Origin: Bacillota bacterium
GTDB lineage: Bacteria > Bacillota > Limnochordia > Limnochordales > ZCTH02-B6
DNA: 41,302 bases
Direction of reading: 5' to 3'
Assembly (NCBI GenBank): GCA_017656145.1
Contig: JACDOI010000021.1
Location: forward strand, 1 to 41,302
The position numbers and the translations under genes were made by a program. The notes under the pieces were generated by a model. The model searched no databases. It was given only the letters and a program-made list of their open reading frames with translations, and had not been told where the DNA came from. Below, one piece after another: positions 34,714 through 41,302 of this stretch; position 1 is the stretch's first letter, and each line of letters begins with the position of its first letter.

Positions 34714-37700
34714 TCAGGCACGGAGCGGTTTGTTATGCACCGGCCCGCGGGCGGCCGGAGAAAGAGGCTCTAGCCGTTTGGCGACGATGCTCACCCCTTC
34801 GCCCTGCCGTTCCACATAACCGGACACGAGCAGCCCGGGGCTGACGAACAGCTCCTGGCCGAAGCGCATGTAGACGTCTTCGAACACGGTGACGTCGATC
34901 AGGCCCGTTTCGTCCTCGAGCGTCAAAAACACCACCGTCCGGCCGCTTTTGGTCGGCGGGCGGTGAGGCCGGATGCTCAATCCCCCGGCGGTCACCGGGT
35001 GGCCCCGGGGCAGCCGGGCAACCTCATCACACGTGCGGGCGCCCCACCGGCTCAAGACGGCCCGCCAGTGGTGCATCAGGTGGCGCTCCACCGTCAGCCC
35101 CAGGGCGTGGTATTCCCGCAAATCCCGTTCCAGGATGGGGAAATCGTCCATCGCTGCCCCCTCGGGGTCCGGAGGATCCCAGTGCCGCTGCGCATCCCGC
35201 GCCCGCCGGGCCCGGTGCAAGGCGCCGGGCAGCCGGCCCAAAAGCGCCCGCCGGTTCGGATGGAGACCGTCAAAGGCTCCCGCCAGCACCAGTTGCTCGG
35301 CTTCCTCGGCGGTGAGGGGCTCCACCCGGCGGCAAAAGTCGTCCAAGGAGGAAAAGGGGCGGCGGGCCCGGGCCGCGAGCATCGCGTCCAACGTCGCGTC
35401 GCTGAGCGTTCGGATTTGGCCCAGGCCGACGCGGATCGCGCCGTCCTCCACTTCAAACCCGCGGCCGCTTCGGTTGACGCACGGCCCAAGCACCGGCACC
35501 CCCCGGCGCTTGGCTTCCCAGATGAGGGTGTTGGGCGGGTAGTAGCCCATGGGCTGGTGCGAAAGGAGGGCGGCGTAAAACTCCGCCGGATAATGCTCGA
35601 GCAAATACGCGGTCTTGTACGCGATAGTGGCGAACGACGCCGCATGGGCTTCGCAAAATCCGTAGCCCGCGTATCCGGCGATGTAGCCGAAGATGGTGCG
35701 GGCCACATCGGGGGCACATCCCCGGGCGACGGCCTTGGCGATGAACGCTTGCCCGATGCGGTCCATCTCGGCTTGGGAGCGGAACGAGGACATGGCCCGG
35801 CGCAGAGCGTCGGCCTCCCCCGGCGTGAATCCGGCGATCTCCCGGGCGATTTCGATGACTTGCTCCTGAAACAGGACGACGCCGTACGTTTTTTCCAGAA
35901 TGGGCCGCAGCTTGGGGTGAATATAGGTGACGGGCTCCTGGCCGTTGCGCCGGGCGATGAACGGCCGTACCATGTCGCCCTTGATGGGGCCGGGGCGGAT
36001 GAGGGCCACGGACGCGACGATGTCCTCAAAACCGCGGGGGCGAAGGCGCGGGTGGAGCGCCCGCTGGGCGGGGGACTCGAGCTGAAAAGCCCCGACGGTC
36101 TCGCCGCGCTGTATCCGCCGGTACGTGCGGTGGTCGCCGTGGGGGATCCGGTCGTAATCGAATCCGGGGTTGCGCCGGCGGATGGCCGCCGCGGCGGTGT
36201 TCACCGCCCCAAGCATCCGCAAAAACAAGAGGTCGAGCTTCATGAGCCCCAAGGCTTCCACGTCGTCTTTGTCAAACTGGCTCATCACCACTCCTTTGCC
36301 CGACCGCTGCAAGGGAGTGATGTCGGCCAGCGGCTCCGCGGCAATCACCAGCCCGCTGCTGTGGGTGCCCAGGTGGCGGGGGAGCCCGGCCAGCGCTTGC
36401 GAGATCTCCAGCCACCGGTCCAGGCGAGAATCGGCGCCCGGCCGGATGCTCCGCAGTTCGGGATAATGGTCTAGGGCGCGGGGGATCGCGTCCGCCGGAA
36501 GGTGAGGCATGCGCCGGGCCATGGAGTCGATGACGTCTTCGGGCATTCCCAGCACCTTGCCGACTTCCCGCAGCGCCCCCCGGGCGCGGTACGTATGGTA
36601 GGTCGCCACCGCGGCCACGTGCCGATGGCCGTAGCGCCGGTATACGTAAGCGGCGACTTCGTCCCGCCGGCCAGCGTCAAAATCGATGTCGATATCCGGA
36701 GGCTCCCCCCGCTCTACAGACAAAAACCGCTCGAACCGCAATCCCCGCCGGAATGCGTCCACGTCGGTCAGTCCCAAGCAGTAGGCGACCACCGAGTCGG
36801 CCGCGGAACCCCGGCCGCTGGCGCGGATCCCTTTCCTGCGGGCGAATTGGACCACATCCCAGGCGATGAGGAAGTAATCGGCCATGCCCAAGCGATCGAT
36901 GACGGCGAGCTCGTCTTCGATGCGCCGGCGAAGTTCCGGACCGATCCGGCCGTAACGTCGCTGCGCACCTTCCCAGACGAGCCGGCGCAAGAAGCCCTGG
37001 GCGGTTTCCCCCGGCGGCGCCGCAAACCGGGGGTGCCGGGGCCGGCCCAGCACAAGGGCCGGTTGGCATCGTTCGGCCACGGCGACGGTGTTGGTCAACG
37101 CCGCCGGGTACCAGGCAAACCGGTCCCGCATTTCCGATGGAGGGATCAGGTGGAGCTGATCGTTGAACGGGCGGGCGGGATGCGGTTCCTCCAAGGTGAC
37201 GCCCGCGGCGATGCAGCGCAAGACGTCGTGGACGGGATACCGGTCCTGTGTGGCGTAATGGACGTTGCCGGTGGCCACCGCCACAAGGCCCAAATGGTCC
37301 GCCAGCTCCGCCAAGTCCCGGTTGACCCGGTGCTGTCCGGGCAGCTCCGTGGCTTGAAGCTCGATGAGGAACCGGTCTCGCCCCAGCTCGCGCGCGTACC
37401 GGCGGGCGACCTGTTCTGCTTCCCGGTAGCGCCTCCGATGCAACAAGGACGGAATCTCGCCCCGGCGGCAGCCCGAAAGAAACAGCAAGCCGTCCCGGTG
37501 GCGGACGAGGTCCGCCCACATCGTCCGGGGCTTGCCCCGCTCATGGCCCAGATGGGCGGCGGTGAGCAGCCGGCAGAGGTTGGCGTAGCCGTCGGGGGAA
37601 TCGGCCAGCGCCGTCAGGTGATGGCCGCTTTGAAGCGTCAGCTCGCAGCCGACAACGGGTTTGATTCCCGCTTTGGAGCATGCCTGCACGAAACGGACCG

Positions 37701-37845
37701 CGCCACTCAAATTGTCGTGGTCGGTGATGGCCAGGGCGGGCACTTCTAAGTCCGCGGCTTGCCGCACCAGCTCCTCAATGGGACTGGCTCCGTCGAGGAA
37801 CGAAAACGGCGAGTGCGCGTGCAGGTGAGCGAACCCTTTAGTCAT
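34714..37845 (-). CDS. dnaE2: error-prone DNA polymerase DnaE2 (ImuC)
   Basis: C-family polymerase that copies damaged DNA and causes induced mutation, acting with ImuB. The 1043-residue protein starts with a PHP domain (FAHLHAHSPFSFLDGAS, residues 3-19; ITDHDNLSG). GRGSAADSVVAYCLG and the catalytic PDIDIDFDAGR lie in the palm. FQLESPAQRALHPRLRPRGFEDIVASVALIRPGPI is the fingers region, and helix-hairpin-helix plus OB-fold (VVFLTLEDETGLIDVTVF) modules follow near the end. It is shorter than replicative DnaE, as usual for DnaE2. ATG 37845 overlaps the DUF6504 stop by 8 bases; an upstream in-frame start would run deep into that gene. Confidence 0.93.
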   Translation of the reverse strand: MTKGFAHLHAHSPFSFLDGASPIEELVRQAADLEVPALAITDHDNLSGAVRFVQACSKAGIKPVVGCELTLQSGHHLTALADSPDGYANLCRLLTAAHLGHERGKPRTMWADLVRHRDGLLFLSGCRRGEIPSLLHRRRYREAEQVARRYARELGRDRFLIELQATELPGQHRVNRDLAELADHLGLVAVATGNVHYATQDRYPVHDVLRCIAAGVTLEEPHPARPFNDQLHLIPPSEMRDRFAWYPAALTNTVAVAERCQPALVLGRPRHPRFAAPPGETAQGFLRRLVWEGAQRRYGRIGPELRRRIEDELAVIDRLGMADYFLIAWDVVQFARRKGIRASGRGSAADSVVAYCLGLTDVDAFRRGLRFERFLSVERGEPPDIDIDFDAGRRDEVAAYVYRRYGHRHVAAVATYHTYRARGALREVGKVLGMPEDVIDSMARRMPHLPADAIPRALDHYPELRSIRPGADSRLDRWLEISQALAGLPRHLGTHSSGLVIAAEPLADITPLQRSGKGVVMSQFDKDDVEALGLMKLDLLFLRMLGAVNTAAAAIRRRNPGFDYDRIPHGDHRTYRRIQRGETVGAFQLESPAQRALHPRLRPRGFEDIVASVALIRPGPIKGDMVRPFIARRNGQEPVTYIHPKLRPILEKTYGVVLFQEQVIEIAREIAGFTPGEADALRRAMSSFRSQAEMDRIGQAFIAKAVARGCAPDVARTIFGYIAGYAGYGFCEAHAASFATIAYKTAYLLEHYPAEFYAALLSHQPMGYYPPNTLIWEAKRRGVPVLGPCVNRSGRGFEVEDGAIRVGLGQIRTLSDATLDAMLAARARRPFSSLDDFCRRVEPLTAEEAEQLVLAGAFDGLHPNRRALLGRLPGALHRARRARDAQRHWDPPDPEGAAMDDFPILERDLREYHALGLTVERHLMHHWRAVLSRWGARTCDEVARLPRGHPVTAGGLSIRPHRPPTKSGRTVVFLTLEDETGLIDVTVFEDVYMRFGQELFVSPGLLVSGYVERQGEGVSIVAKRLEPLSPAARGPVHNKPLRA

Positions 37846-38080
37846 ACACCCGGTACAGCCTCCACTGGCCGGCGGCCACGTCCAAGTACAGTTCAAACAC
37901 GCCGCCGTCGTCGGTCTCCACTTTCACGAAGCGCCATTCCCCTTCGCCGGCCCACCAGCGGCCAAGATACCGCCAGCGGTCGATGACCCGCACGACGCGG
38001 CGGGTGCGGCCGCGCCAGCGGAACCCGAGAAGGCGGCCGGCCTGGACGGTGACTTGCACCGGAACGTCCACCAGGCGCAT
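37838..38080 (-). CDS. DUF6504-like protein of the mutasome cassette
   Basis: An 80-residue protein with RTRRVVRVIDRWRYLGRWWAGEGEWRFVKVETDDGGVFELYLDVAAGQWRLYRVYD character: rich in Trp and Arg, beta-strand-like, no membrane helix. It resembles small proteins (DUF6504) found beside Y-family polymerase and dnaE2 genes, mainly in Actinobacteria; this is from memory of the family, not a search. It lies between the ImuB-like gene (15 bases upstream) and dnaE2 (8-base overlap), so co-expression is near certain. Its role is unknown; a small accessory of the lesion-bypass complex is a fair guess. Confidence 0.75.
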   Translation of the reverse strand: MRLVDVPVQVTVQAGRLLGFRWRGRTRRVVRVIDRWRYLGRWWAGEGEWRFVKVETDDGGVFELYLDVAAGQWRLYRVYD

Positions 38081-38095
38081 GGGCCATCACCGCCG

Positions 38096-39091
38096 TCACC
38101 AAAGAGCGTAGAACCGGCTCATCGCTTCGTACCGGGCCGCCGCCTCCCGGGGCTTGCGAGGGCGGAGCAAAGAATCGAACCGGGCGCAAACCGCGGCCAG
38201 GCTCGACTCCCGGCCTGCCGCCCGGGGCCGGCCGGGTTCCCACAGCGCGGTCTGCCGTCCCGGATAATCTGCCGGCGTCATCTCCACGATCAGATCCCCC
38301 GCAGGTGCGCCTTCCGGATCTGACGGGACACCGCCCGGCCCCGGTCTTTGAAGAAGCAGCTGCTCCGCCAGGCGCCGGGCTATCCGTCCCAGGTGCTCGG
38401 AATCGGCCGAAGGAGGGACAAAGGAACGTTCCCGCCGCCGATGGCCCAACGAGACGGCCAGCCGGGCGCAACCTCGCCCCAAGCCGCGCAGTTCTGTGAC
38501 CATCCCGGCGACCGCTTGCCCGAGGGCCGCTTCGAGCCGGCGGGCGTCGGGATGCCACCTTTCTGAGGAGATGCGGCGATGCAATGCCGCGGGCGGGTAG
38601 AGCGGGCGGATGGGACGGGGATCCCGGCCTTGCGCCCACGACAGGAGCCGGTCCGCCCCCGGGCCGATGCGGTCGCGCAAAAACTCCCGGGGGACGGATA
38701 GCAGCTCGCCCAAGGTGCGGATATGGAGCGCGGCCAGGGCTGATCGGGTTTCCGGGGAGATCTCGGGCAAATGCGCGAGCGGCAGGCGGGCCGCGAAAGC
38801 CGCCAGCACTTCATGGGGAACCCAGTAGCCCCCCGGAATCGCTTCGGCCGGCTGGACGCCGCATCCAGCCGCGAGGGCGGCGGCGGCAAAACGCACCGGT
38901 GCGACGCCCAGGCGGTATTCCGCCGGGCCAAGGGCCTGGGCCAGTTCTCCGGCCAGCGCCGGCACGGGCCGCAATCCGGTCCAGTCCATCCACACGCAGC
39001 CCGCGTCGGGTTCCACCACGGGCGTGAGGGCGGCGCACAGGTCGCACACATCAGGAGTGGGCGATGTGCGCAGGCATGCGACGATGGACAT
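38096..39091 (-). CDS. imuB: ImuB-like Y-family polymerase homologue with a reduced N-terminus
   Basis: A 331-residue protein, much shorter than usual ImuB (about 500). It starts MSIVACLRTS and after some 25 residues reaches VVEPDAGCVWMDWTGLRPV, equivalent to the second palm motif. The first catalytic acidic region and most of the fingers are absent. A helix-hairpin-helix (ALHIRTLGELLSVPREFLRDRIGPGADRLLSWAQGRDPRP) and a little-finger-like domain follow. QTALW at about residues 280-284 fits the clamp-binding QxxLW of ImuB. ImuB is inactive as a polymerase and links DnaE2 to the clamp, so loss of catalytic parts is compatible with function. ATG 39091; AGGGGG lies 11 bases upstream. Two LexA boxes precede it. 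Confidence 0.78.
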   Translation of the reverse strand: MSIVACLRTSPTPDVCDLCAALTPVVEPDAGCVWMDWTGLRPVPALAGELAQALGPAEYRLGVAPVRFAAAALAAGCGVQPAEAIPGGYWVPHEVLAAFAARLPLAHLPEISPETRSALAALHIRTLGELLSVPREFLRDRIGPGADRLLSWAQGRDPRPIRPLYPPAALHRRISSERWHPDARRLEAALGQAVAGMVTELRGLGRGCARLAVSLGHRRRERSFVPPSADSEHLGRIARRLAEQLLLQRPGPGGVPSDPEGAPAGDLIVEMTPADYPGRQTALWEPGRPRAAGRESSLAAVCARFDSLLRPRKPREAAARYEAMSRFYALW

Positions 39092-39110
39092 GTCGGTCGT
39101 AGCCCCCTAG

Positions 39111-39124
39111 CGATCATACGTTTG
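39111..39124 (-). promoter_or_regulatory. LexA (SOS) box 1 of the mutasome cassette
   Basis: CGATCATACGTTTG matches 13 of 14 positions of the Gram-positive LexA consensus CGAACRNRYGTTYG (one mismatch, T for A). It lies downstream of the -10 of the imuB-like promoter. Confidence 0.75.
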
Positions 39125-39133
39125 GGGATCTCT

Positions 39134-39164
39134 ATCCTAACATACGTTCGGTGCCGGGCGTCAA
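39134..39164 (-). promoter_or_regulatory. promoter of the imuB-like/DUF6504/dnaE2 unit
   Basis: On the minus strand TTGACG (39159-39164) and TAGGAT (39134-39139) are 19 bases apart. The spacer is long, but LexA box 2 lies across it, as in many SOS promoters. Confidence 0.5.
39137..39150 (-). promoter_or_regulatory. LexA (SOS) box 2 of the mutasome cassette
   Basis: CTAACATACGTTCG (plus strand) matches 13 of 14 of the consensus. Its centre is 26 bases from that of box 1, and it sits between the -35 and -10. Confidence 0.75.
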
Positions 39165-39215
39165 GACAGAACAGCGGCAGGGAAGCAGGGAAAGGCTGGA
39201 ATTCTCCTGCGCGCC

Positions 39216-40379
39216 TTACCGGTAGCCCGGCCGGGAGGGCGTTTTCCGGATTCTCAGACGGTGGCTCAGGAAGTACCGTTCGAAGGCCCGTTTGAGCGCG
39301 AGGGGAACCGAACCCGCGGCGACCAGCCGGGTTTGCACCCAGCCGTGCTGGGGAACGGGCTGCCGGACGGTTAACAGTCCCCGGCCGGGACCGAGGTCGA
39401 TCAGGCACGGGAGGGCGGAGTTGTACTGGGTCGGTTCGGCCAGCCCGAAATCCGCGGCGATGTTGACCGCCGCCACCCGGCCCTGCTGCTCGGCCATGAA
39501 CCCGGTCTTGGGCCCGGGAAAGGCGACACAGTCTCCCGCGGCAAAGATGTTGGCGTGGGCCCGGGTGCGCATGGCCTGATCGGTGACGACGAACCCTTCC
39601 GCATCGGTCAGATCGGGAATGTCCCGCAAGAACGGGCTGCCCCGGTACGGCGGGATCAAGATGGCCAAATCCGCGGGCAGCACGTACCCGTCCCCTAACA
39701 CGAGCGCCCCGTCCCGCGCTTGCTCGACGAACGTCCCGGGCAAAAACCGGATGCCTTCCTGCCGCATCCAGCGCCGGACGATGCGGCTTGCCCGCGGTCC
39801 GCCCGCGGTGAACGGCGAGTCCTCGTACGTGACGAACGCGAGGCGCGAGCGGTTCCTTAAGCCCCGTCGGCGCAGAAAGGCGGCCGCCTGGAACACCATT
39901 TCGTATGCCGCGCAGGATAACGGGGAGCGGGGATGGAGGGCGACGACCAGATCGCCCCCGGAAAACCGTTCCAAGGCATGCCGCAGCCGCACAGCCTCGT
40001 CCAGCCACAGGGGCGAGTAGCCGATCGCGCCCCAGCCTGGGGGCCGTTCTGGCGGAGAGGCGGCTCCAAGGGCCACGATGAGGAAGTCGTACGGGTAGCG
40101 CCCGCGCCGGCCGTGGACCACATCGCGCCCCGGCTCGACGGCTTCGACTCTGTCGCGCACGTACTCGATGCCATAGGACGCGAGCAGGGGCGCCAAAGGA
40201 ACGCAGACGGATTCCGGATCGCGCCCTTCGAAGACGACCCACGGCAAGGACGGCCGGAACTGAAACGTGCCGGACTGGTCGACAACCGTCACCCGAACCC
40301 GATCCCCAAGCAGCTTTCGCATCGAGACAGCCGCTTCGAACCCGGCGAAACTTCCTCCCAAGATGACGATGTGGGCCAT
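39216..40379 (-). CDS. SQR-like FAD-dependent pyridine nucleotide-disulfide oxidoreductase
   Basis: A 387-residue flavoprotein with the FAD loop IVILGGSFAGFEAA at the N-terminus, a second Rossmann segment and ANIFAAGDCVAF near residue 277. It most resembles the sulfide:quinone oxidoreductase / NDH-2 superfamily. Two cysteines, in PLSCAAYE (about residue 157) and SALPCLIDLG (about 329), are placed like the redox pair of SQR, which argues for sulfide oxidation to polysulfide with electrons to quinone. The C-terminus ends in a basic amphipathic segment fit for membrane contact. GGGAGGCGGGGAG precedes ATG 40379. NDH-2 or another quinone reductase cannot be excluded. Confidence 0.75.
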   Translation of the reverse strand: MAHIVILGGSFAGFEAAVSMRKLLGDRVRVTVVDQSGTFQFRPSLPWVVFEGRDPESVCVPLAPLLASYGIEYVRDRVEAVEPGRDVVHGRRGRYPYDFLIVALGAASPPERPPGWGAIGYSPLWLDEAVRLRHALERFSGGDLVVALHPRSPLSCAAYEMVFQAAAFLRRRGLRNRSRLAFVTYEDSPFTAGGPRASRIVRRWMRQEGIRFLPGTFVEQARDGALVLGDGYVLPADLAILIPPYRGSPFLRDIPDLTDAEGFVVTDQAMRTRAHANIFAAGDCVAFPGPKTGFMAEQQGRVAAVNIAADFGLAEPTQYNSALPCLIDLGPGRGLLTVRQPVPQHGWVQTRLVAAGSVPLALKRAFERYFLSHRLRIRKTPSRPGYR

Positions 40380-40404
40380 CTCCCCGCCTCCCGGGCTATT
40401 GTTT

Positions 40405-40419
40405 GGCAGCCCGGCTGCC
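40405..40419. promoter_or_regulatory. inverted repeat in the divergent intergenic region
   Basis: GGCAGC-CCG-GCTGCC is a perfect dyad with six-base arms, 25 bases before the start of the SQR-like gene. It may be an operator for one or both divergent genes; no clear promoter boxes were found with it. Confidence 0.35.
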
Positions 40420-40568
40420 CCTATGCCGGGCGCGTGGGGTTTGGCCGCTCTGCCTTTCTCTGTCGGGCGGGCGCGGTGCGGCTACGGCGGGTTCTGGCCG
40501 GATCCGCACGTTGTCGACCGCCGGATGGCGCCGCCGGCTTGTGGCCAAGCTATGGTGCGGTGGTGATC

Positions 40569-41302
40569 ATGTTCGGTTTCGGGCAAAACCGGCGGCATTC
40601 GTCCAGCGGGGGGCAGGGCGGAGCATGGTGGAGCGGCATTGTCGGCGCGTCGTTGGCCGCCCTCGGCACAAACGTGCTCGCCAGCCGCTTGCGCGGCTTT
40701 GGCCGGGAGGCGGTCCGGAGCTGGTTTGACCGGTTGCTGGAGGATCCGTACTCGGAAAACCTTTGGGAATTGGTGAGCGCCACGCGGCGAACCGGCGCGC
40801 AGGCCATCGTGGAAAACAGCTTGCGGGCAGCTCACGGCGCGGTGATTCGCCGGCCTTTGGGCAGCCCTCGCCGCTGGCCGGGCCTGGACGGTTTGGTGTT
40901 CGACCCGGCCCAGTTGTCCCGCCGGCCTGCGCCCCATGACGCCCCGGTGGACATGCGGGTCACCTTGGGCCCCGCTGCTCCCCGGCCGCTTGCGGTGGAC
41001 ATTCCCATCCTCGTGGCGGGCATGGCCTACGGCCTTGCGCTGAGCCTGCCGGCCAAGGTGGCGCTGGCCCGGGGGGCGGCCCTCGCGGGCACCGCGATCA
41101 ACGGCGGCGAAGGCCCGGTGACGCCCTTGGAGCGGCAGGCCGCAGGCAAGCTGATCCTCCAGTATCACCGGGCGCCATGGGGAAAAGACCCCGAATCGCT
41201 GGCCCAAGCCGACATGATTGAAATTCACATCGGACAAGGCGCCTCGACAGGCGTGGGGACGGAGGTGGAGGGCGCCCGCACCGACGCCCCGCAGCGGGCC
41301 CA
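40569..41302 (+). CDS. FMN-binding glutamate synthase-family protein, 3' part outside the window
   Basis: An open frame from ATG 40569 (or GTG 40563) runs to the window edge, 244 codons. A short N-terminal region with a hydrophobic stretch (SGIVGASLAALGTNVLASRL) precedes the start of the glutamate synthase FMN barrel: IPILVAGMAYGLALSLPAKVALARGAALAGTAINGGEG and ADMIEIHIGQGASTGVGTEV. The amidotransferase domain of full-length GltB is absent at this end, so this is the stand-alone FMN-domain type. Their reactions are mostly untested; glutamate synthesis cannot be assumed. It diverges from the SQR-like gene. Confidence 0.85.
   Translation, partial: MFGFGQNRRHSSSGGQGGAWWSGIVGASLAALGTNVLASRLRGFGREAVRSWFDRLLEDPYSENLWELVSATRRTGAQAIVENSLRAAHGAVIRRPLGSPRRWPGLDGLVFDPAQLSRRPAPHDAPVDMRVTLGPAAPRPLAVDIPILVAGMAYGLALSLPAKVALARGAALAGTAINGGEGPVTPLERQAAGKLILQYHRAPWGKDPESLAQADMIEIHIGQGASTGVGTEVEGARTDAPQRA

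Noticed and set aside
38380-40242. 620-codon minus-strand frame across imuB-like and the SQR-like gene
   Set aside because: It is a second frame of the same strand that spans two genes with clear domains and the SOS promoter; no domain of its own.

Overview
The window is a G+C-rich chromosomal segment of about 41.3 kb, read as an endospore-forming member of the Bacillota. The grounds are a valS T-box leader, spoIID, an M50 spoIVFB-type protease next to minCDE, the rplU-prp-rpmA-obgE order with an L27 that carries a cleavable N-terminus, and LexA boxes of the Gram-positive type. The base composition and gene content suggest a high-G+C lineage such as Symbiobacterium-, Thermaerobacter- or Limnochorda-like bacteria. 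This placement is inference from sequence features, not from a database search.

Layout. (1) 1-1123: the 3' part of an ISLre2/UPF0236-type transposase. (2) 1202-7313: promoter and T-box leader, valS-folC, a SPOR-domain membrane protein, and spoIID behind a candidate sigma-E promoter. (3) 7413-8230: a decayed TAXI-type TRAP solute-binding protein gene. (4) 8316-13859: an Mrp Fe-S carrier followed by a compact sulfur-transfer cluster: CysO-like ubiquitin-fold protein, ATP sulfurylase, TusA-like protein, MoeB/ThiF E1-like enzyme, JAMM protease (Mec+-like), a second ThiS-like ubiquitin-fold protein, and a CysK/CysM-type cysteine synthase. (5) 13944-22671: maf, radC, mreBCD, penicillin-binding protein 2, minCDE and rodA, i.e. 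cell-wall elongation and division-site placement. (6) 22728-28444: a very short SpoIVFA-like membrane protein, SpoIVFB-like protease, RNase G, L21, Prp protease, L27 and Obg. (7) 28509-34081: proB (with an apparent frameshift near its start), proA, nadD, yqeK, an LCP-family protein and rsfS. (8) 34206-34367: tRNA-Ala(GGC) with its own promoter and terminator. (9) Minus strand 34508-39164: a small membrane protein, then an SOS mutasome cassette read imuB-like, DUF6504, dnaE2, with two LexA boxes upstream. (10) 39216-41302: an SQR-like flavoprotein (minus strand) divergent from the 5' part of an FMN-binding glutamate-synthase-like gene, cut by the window edge.

The most unusual block is 9502-13859. 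Both ubiquitin-fold carriers end in Gly-Gly followed by extra residues (12 on the first, 2 on the second), so neither could be adenylated as encoded. The JAMM protease in the same unit is the obvious candidate to trim them as well as to release cysteine from the CysO-cysteine adduct. Thiocarboxylate-dependent cysteine synthesis is known from Mycobacterium tuberculosis (CysO-CysM-Mec+), and removal of residues after Gly-Gly by a JAMM enzyme is known for QbsE/QbsD. This locus appears to combine both ideas and adds Sat and a TusA-like sulfur carrier.

Other points of note: an exact 11-base half of the SOS operator recurs at the start of a strong promoter ahead of RNase G; the maf promoter places transcription start on the ATG; an ImuB-like protein has lost most of its catalytic palm; and a SpoIVFA-like protein lacks its usual peptidase-like domain.
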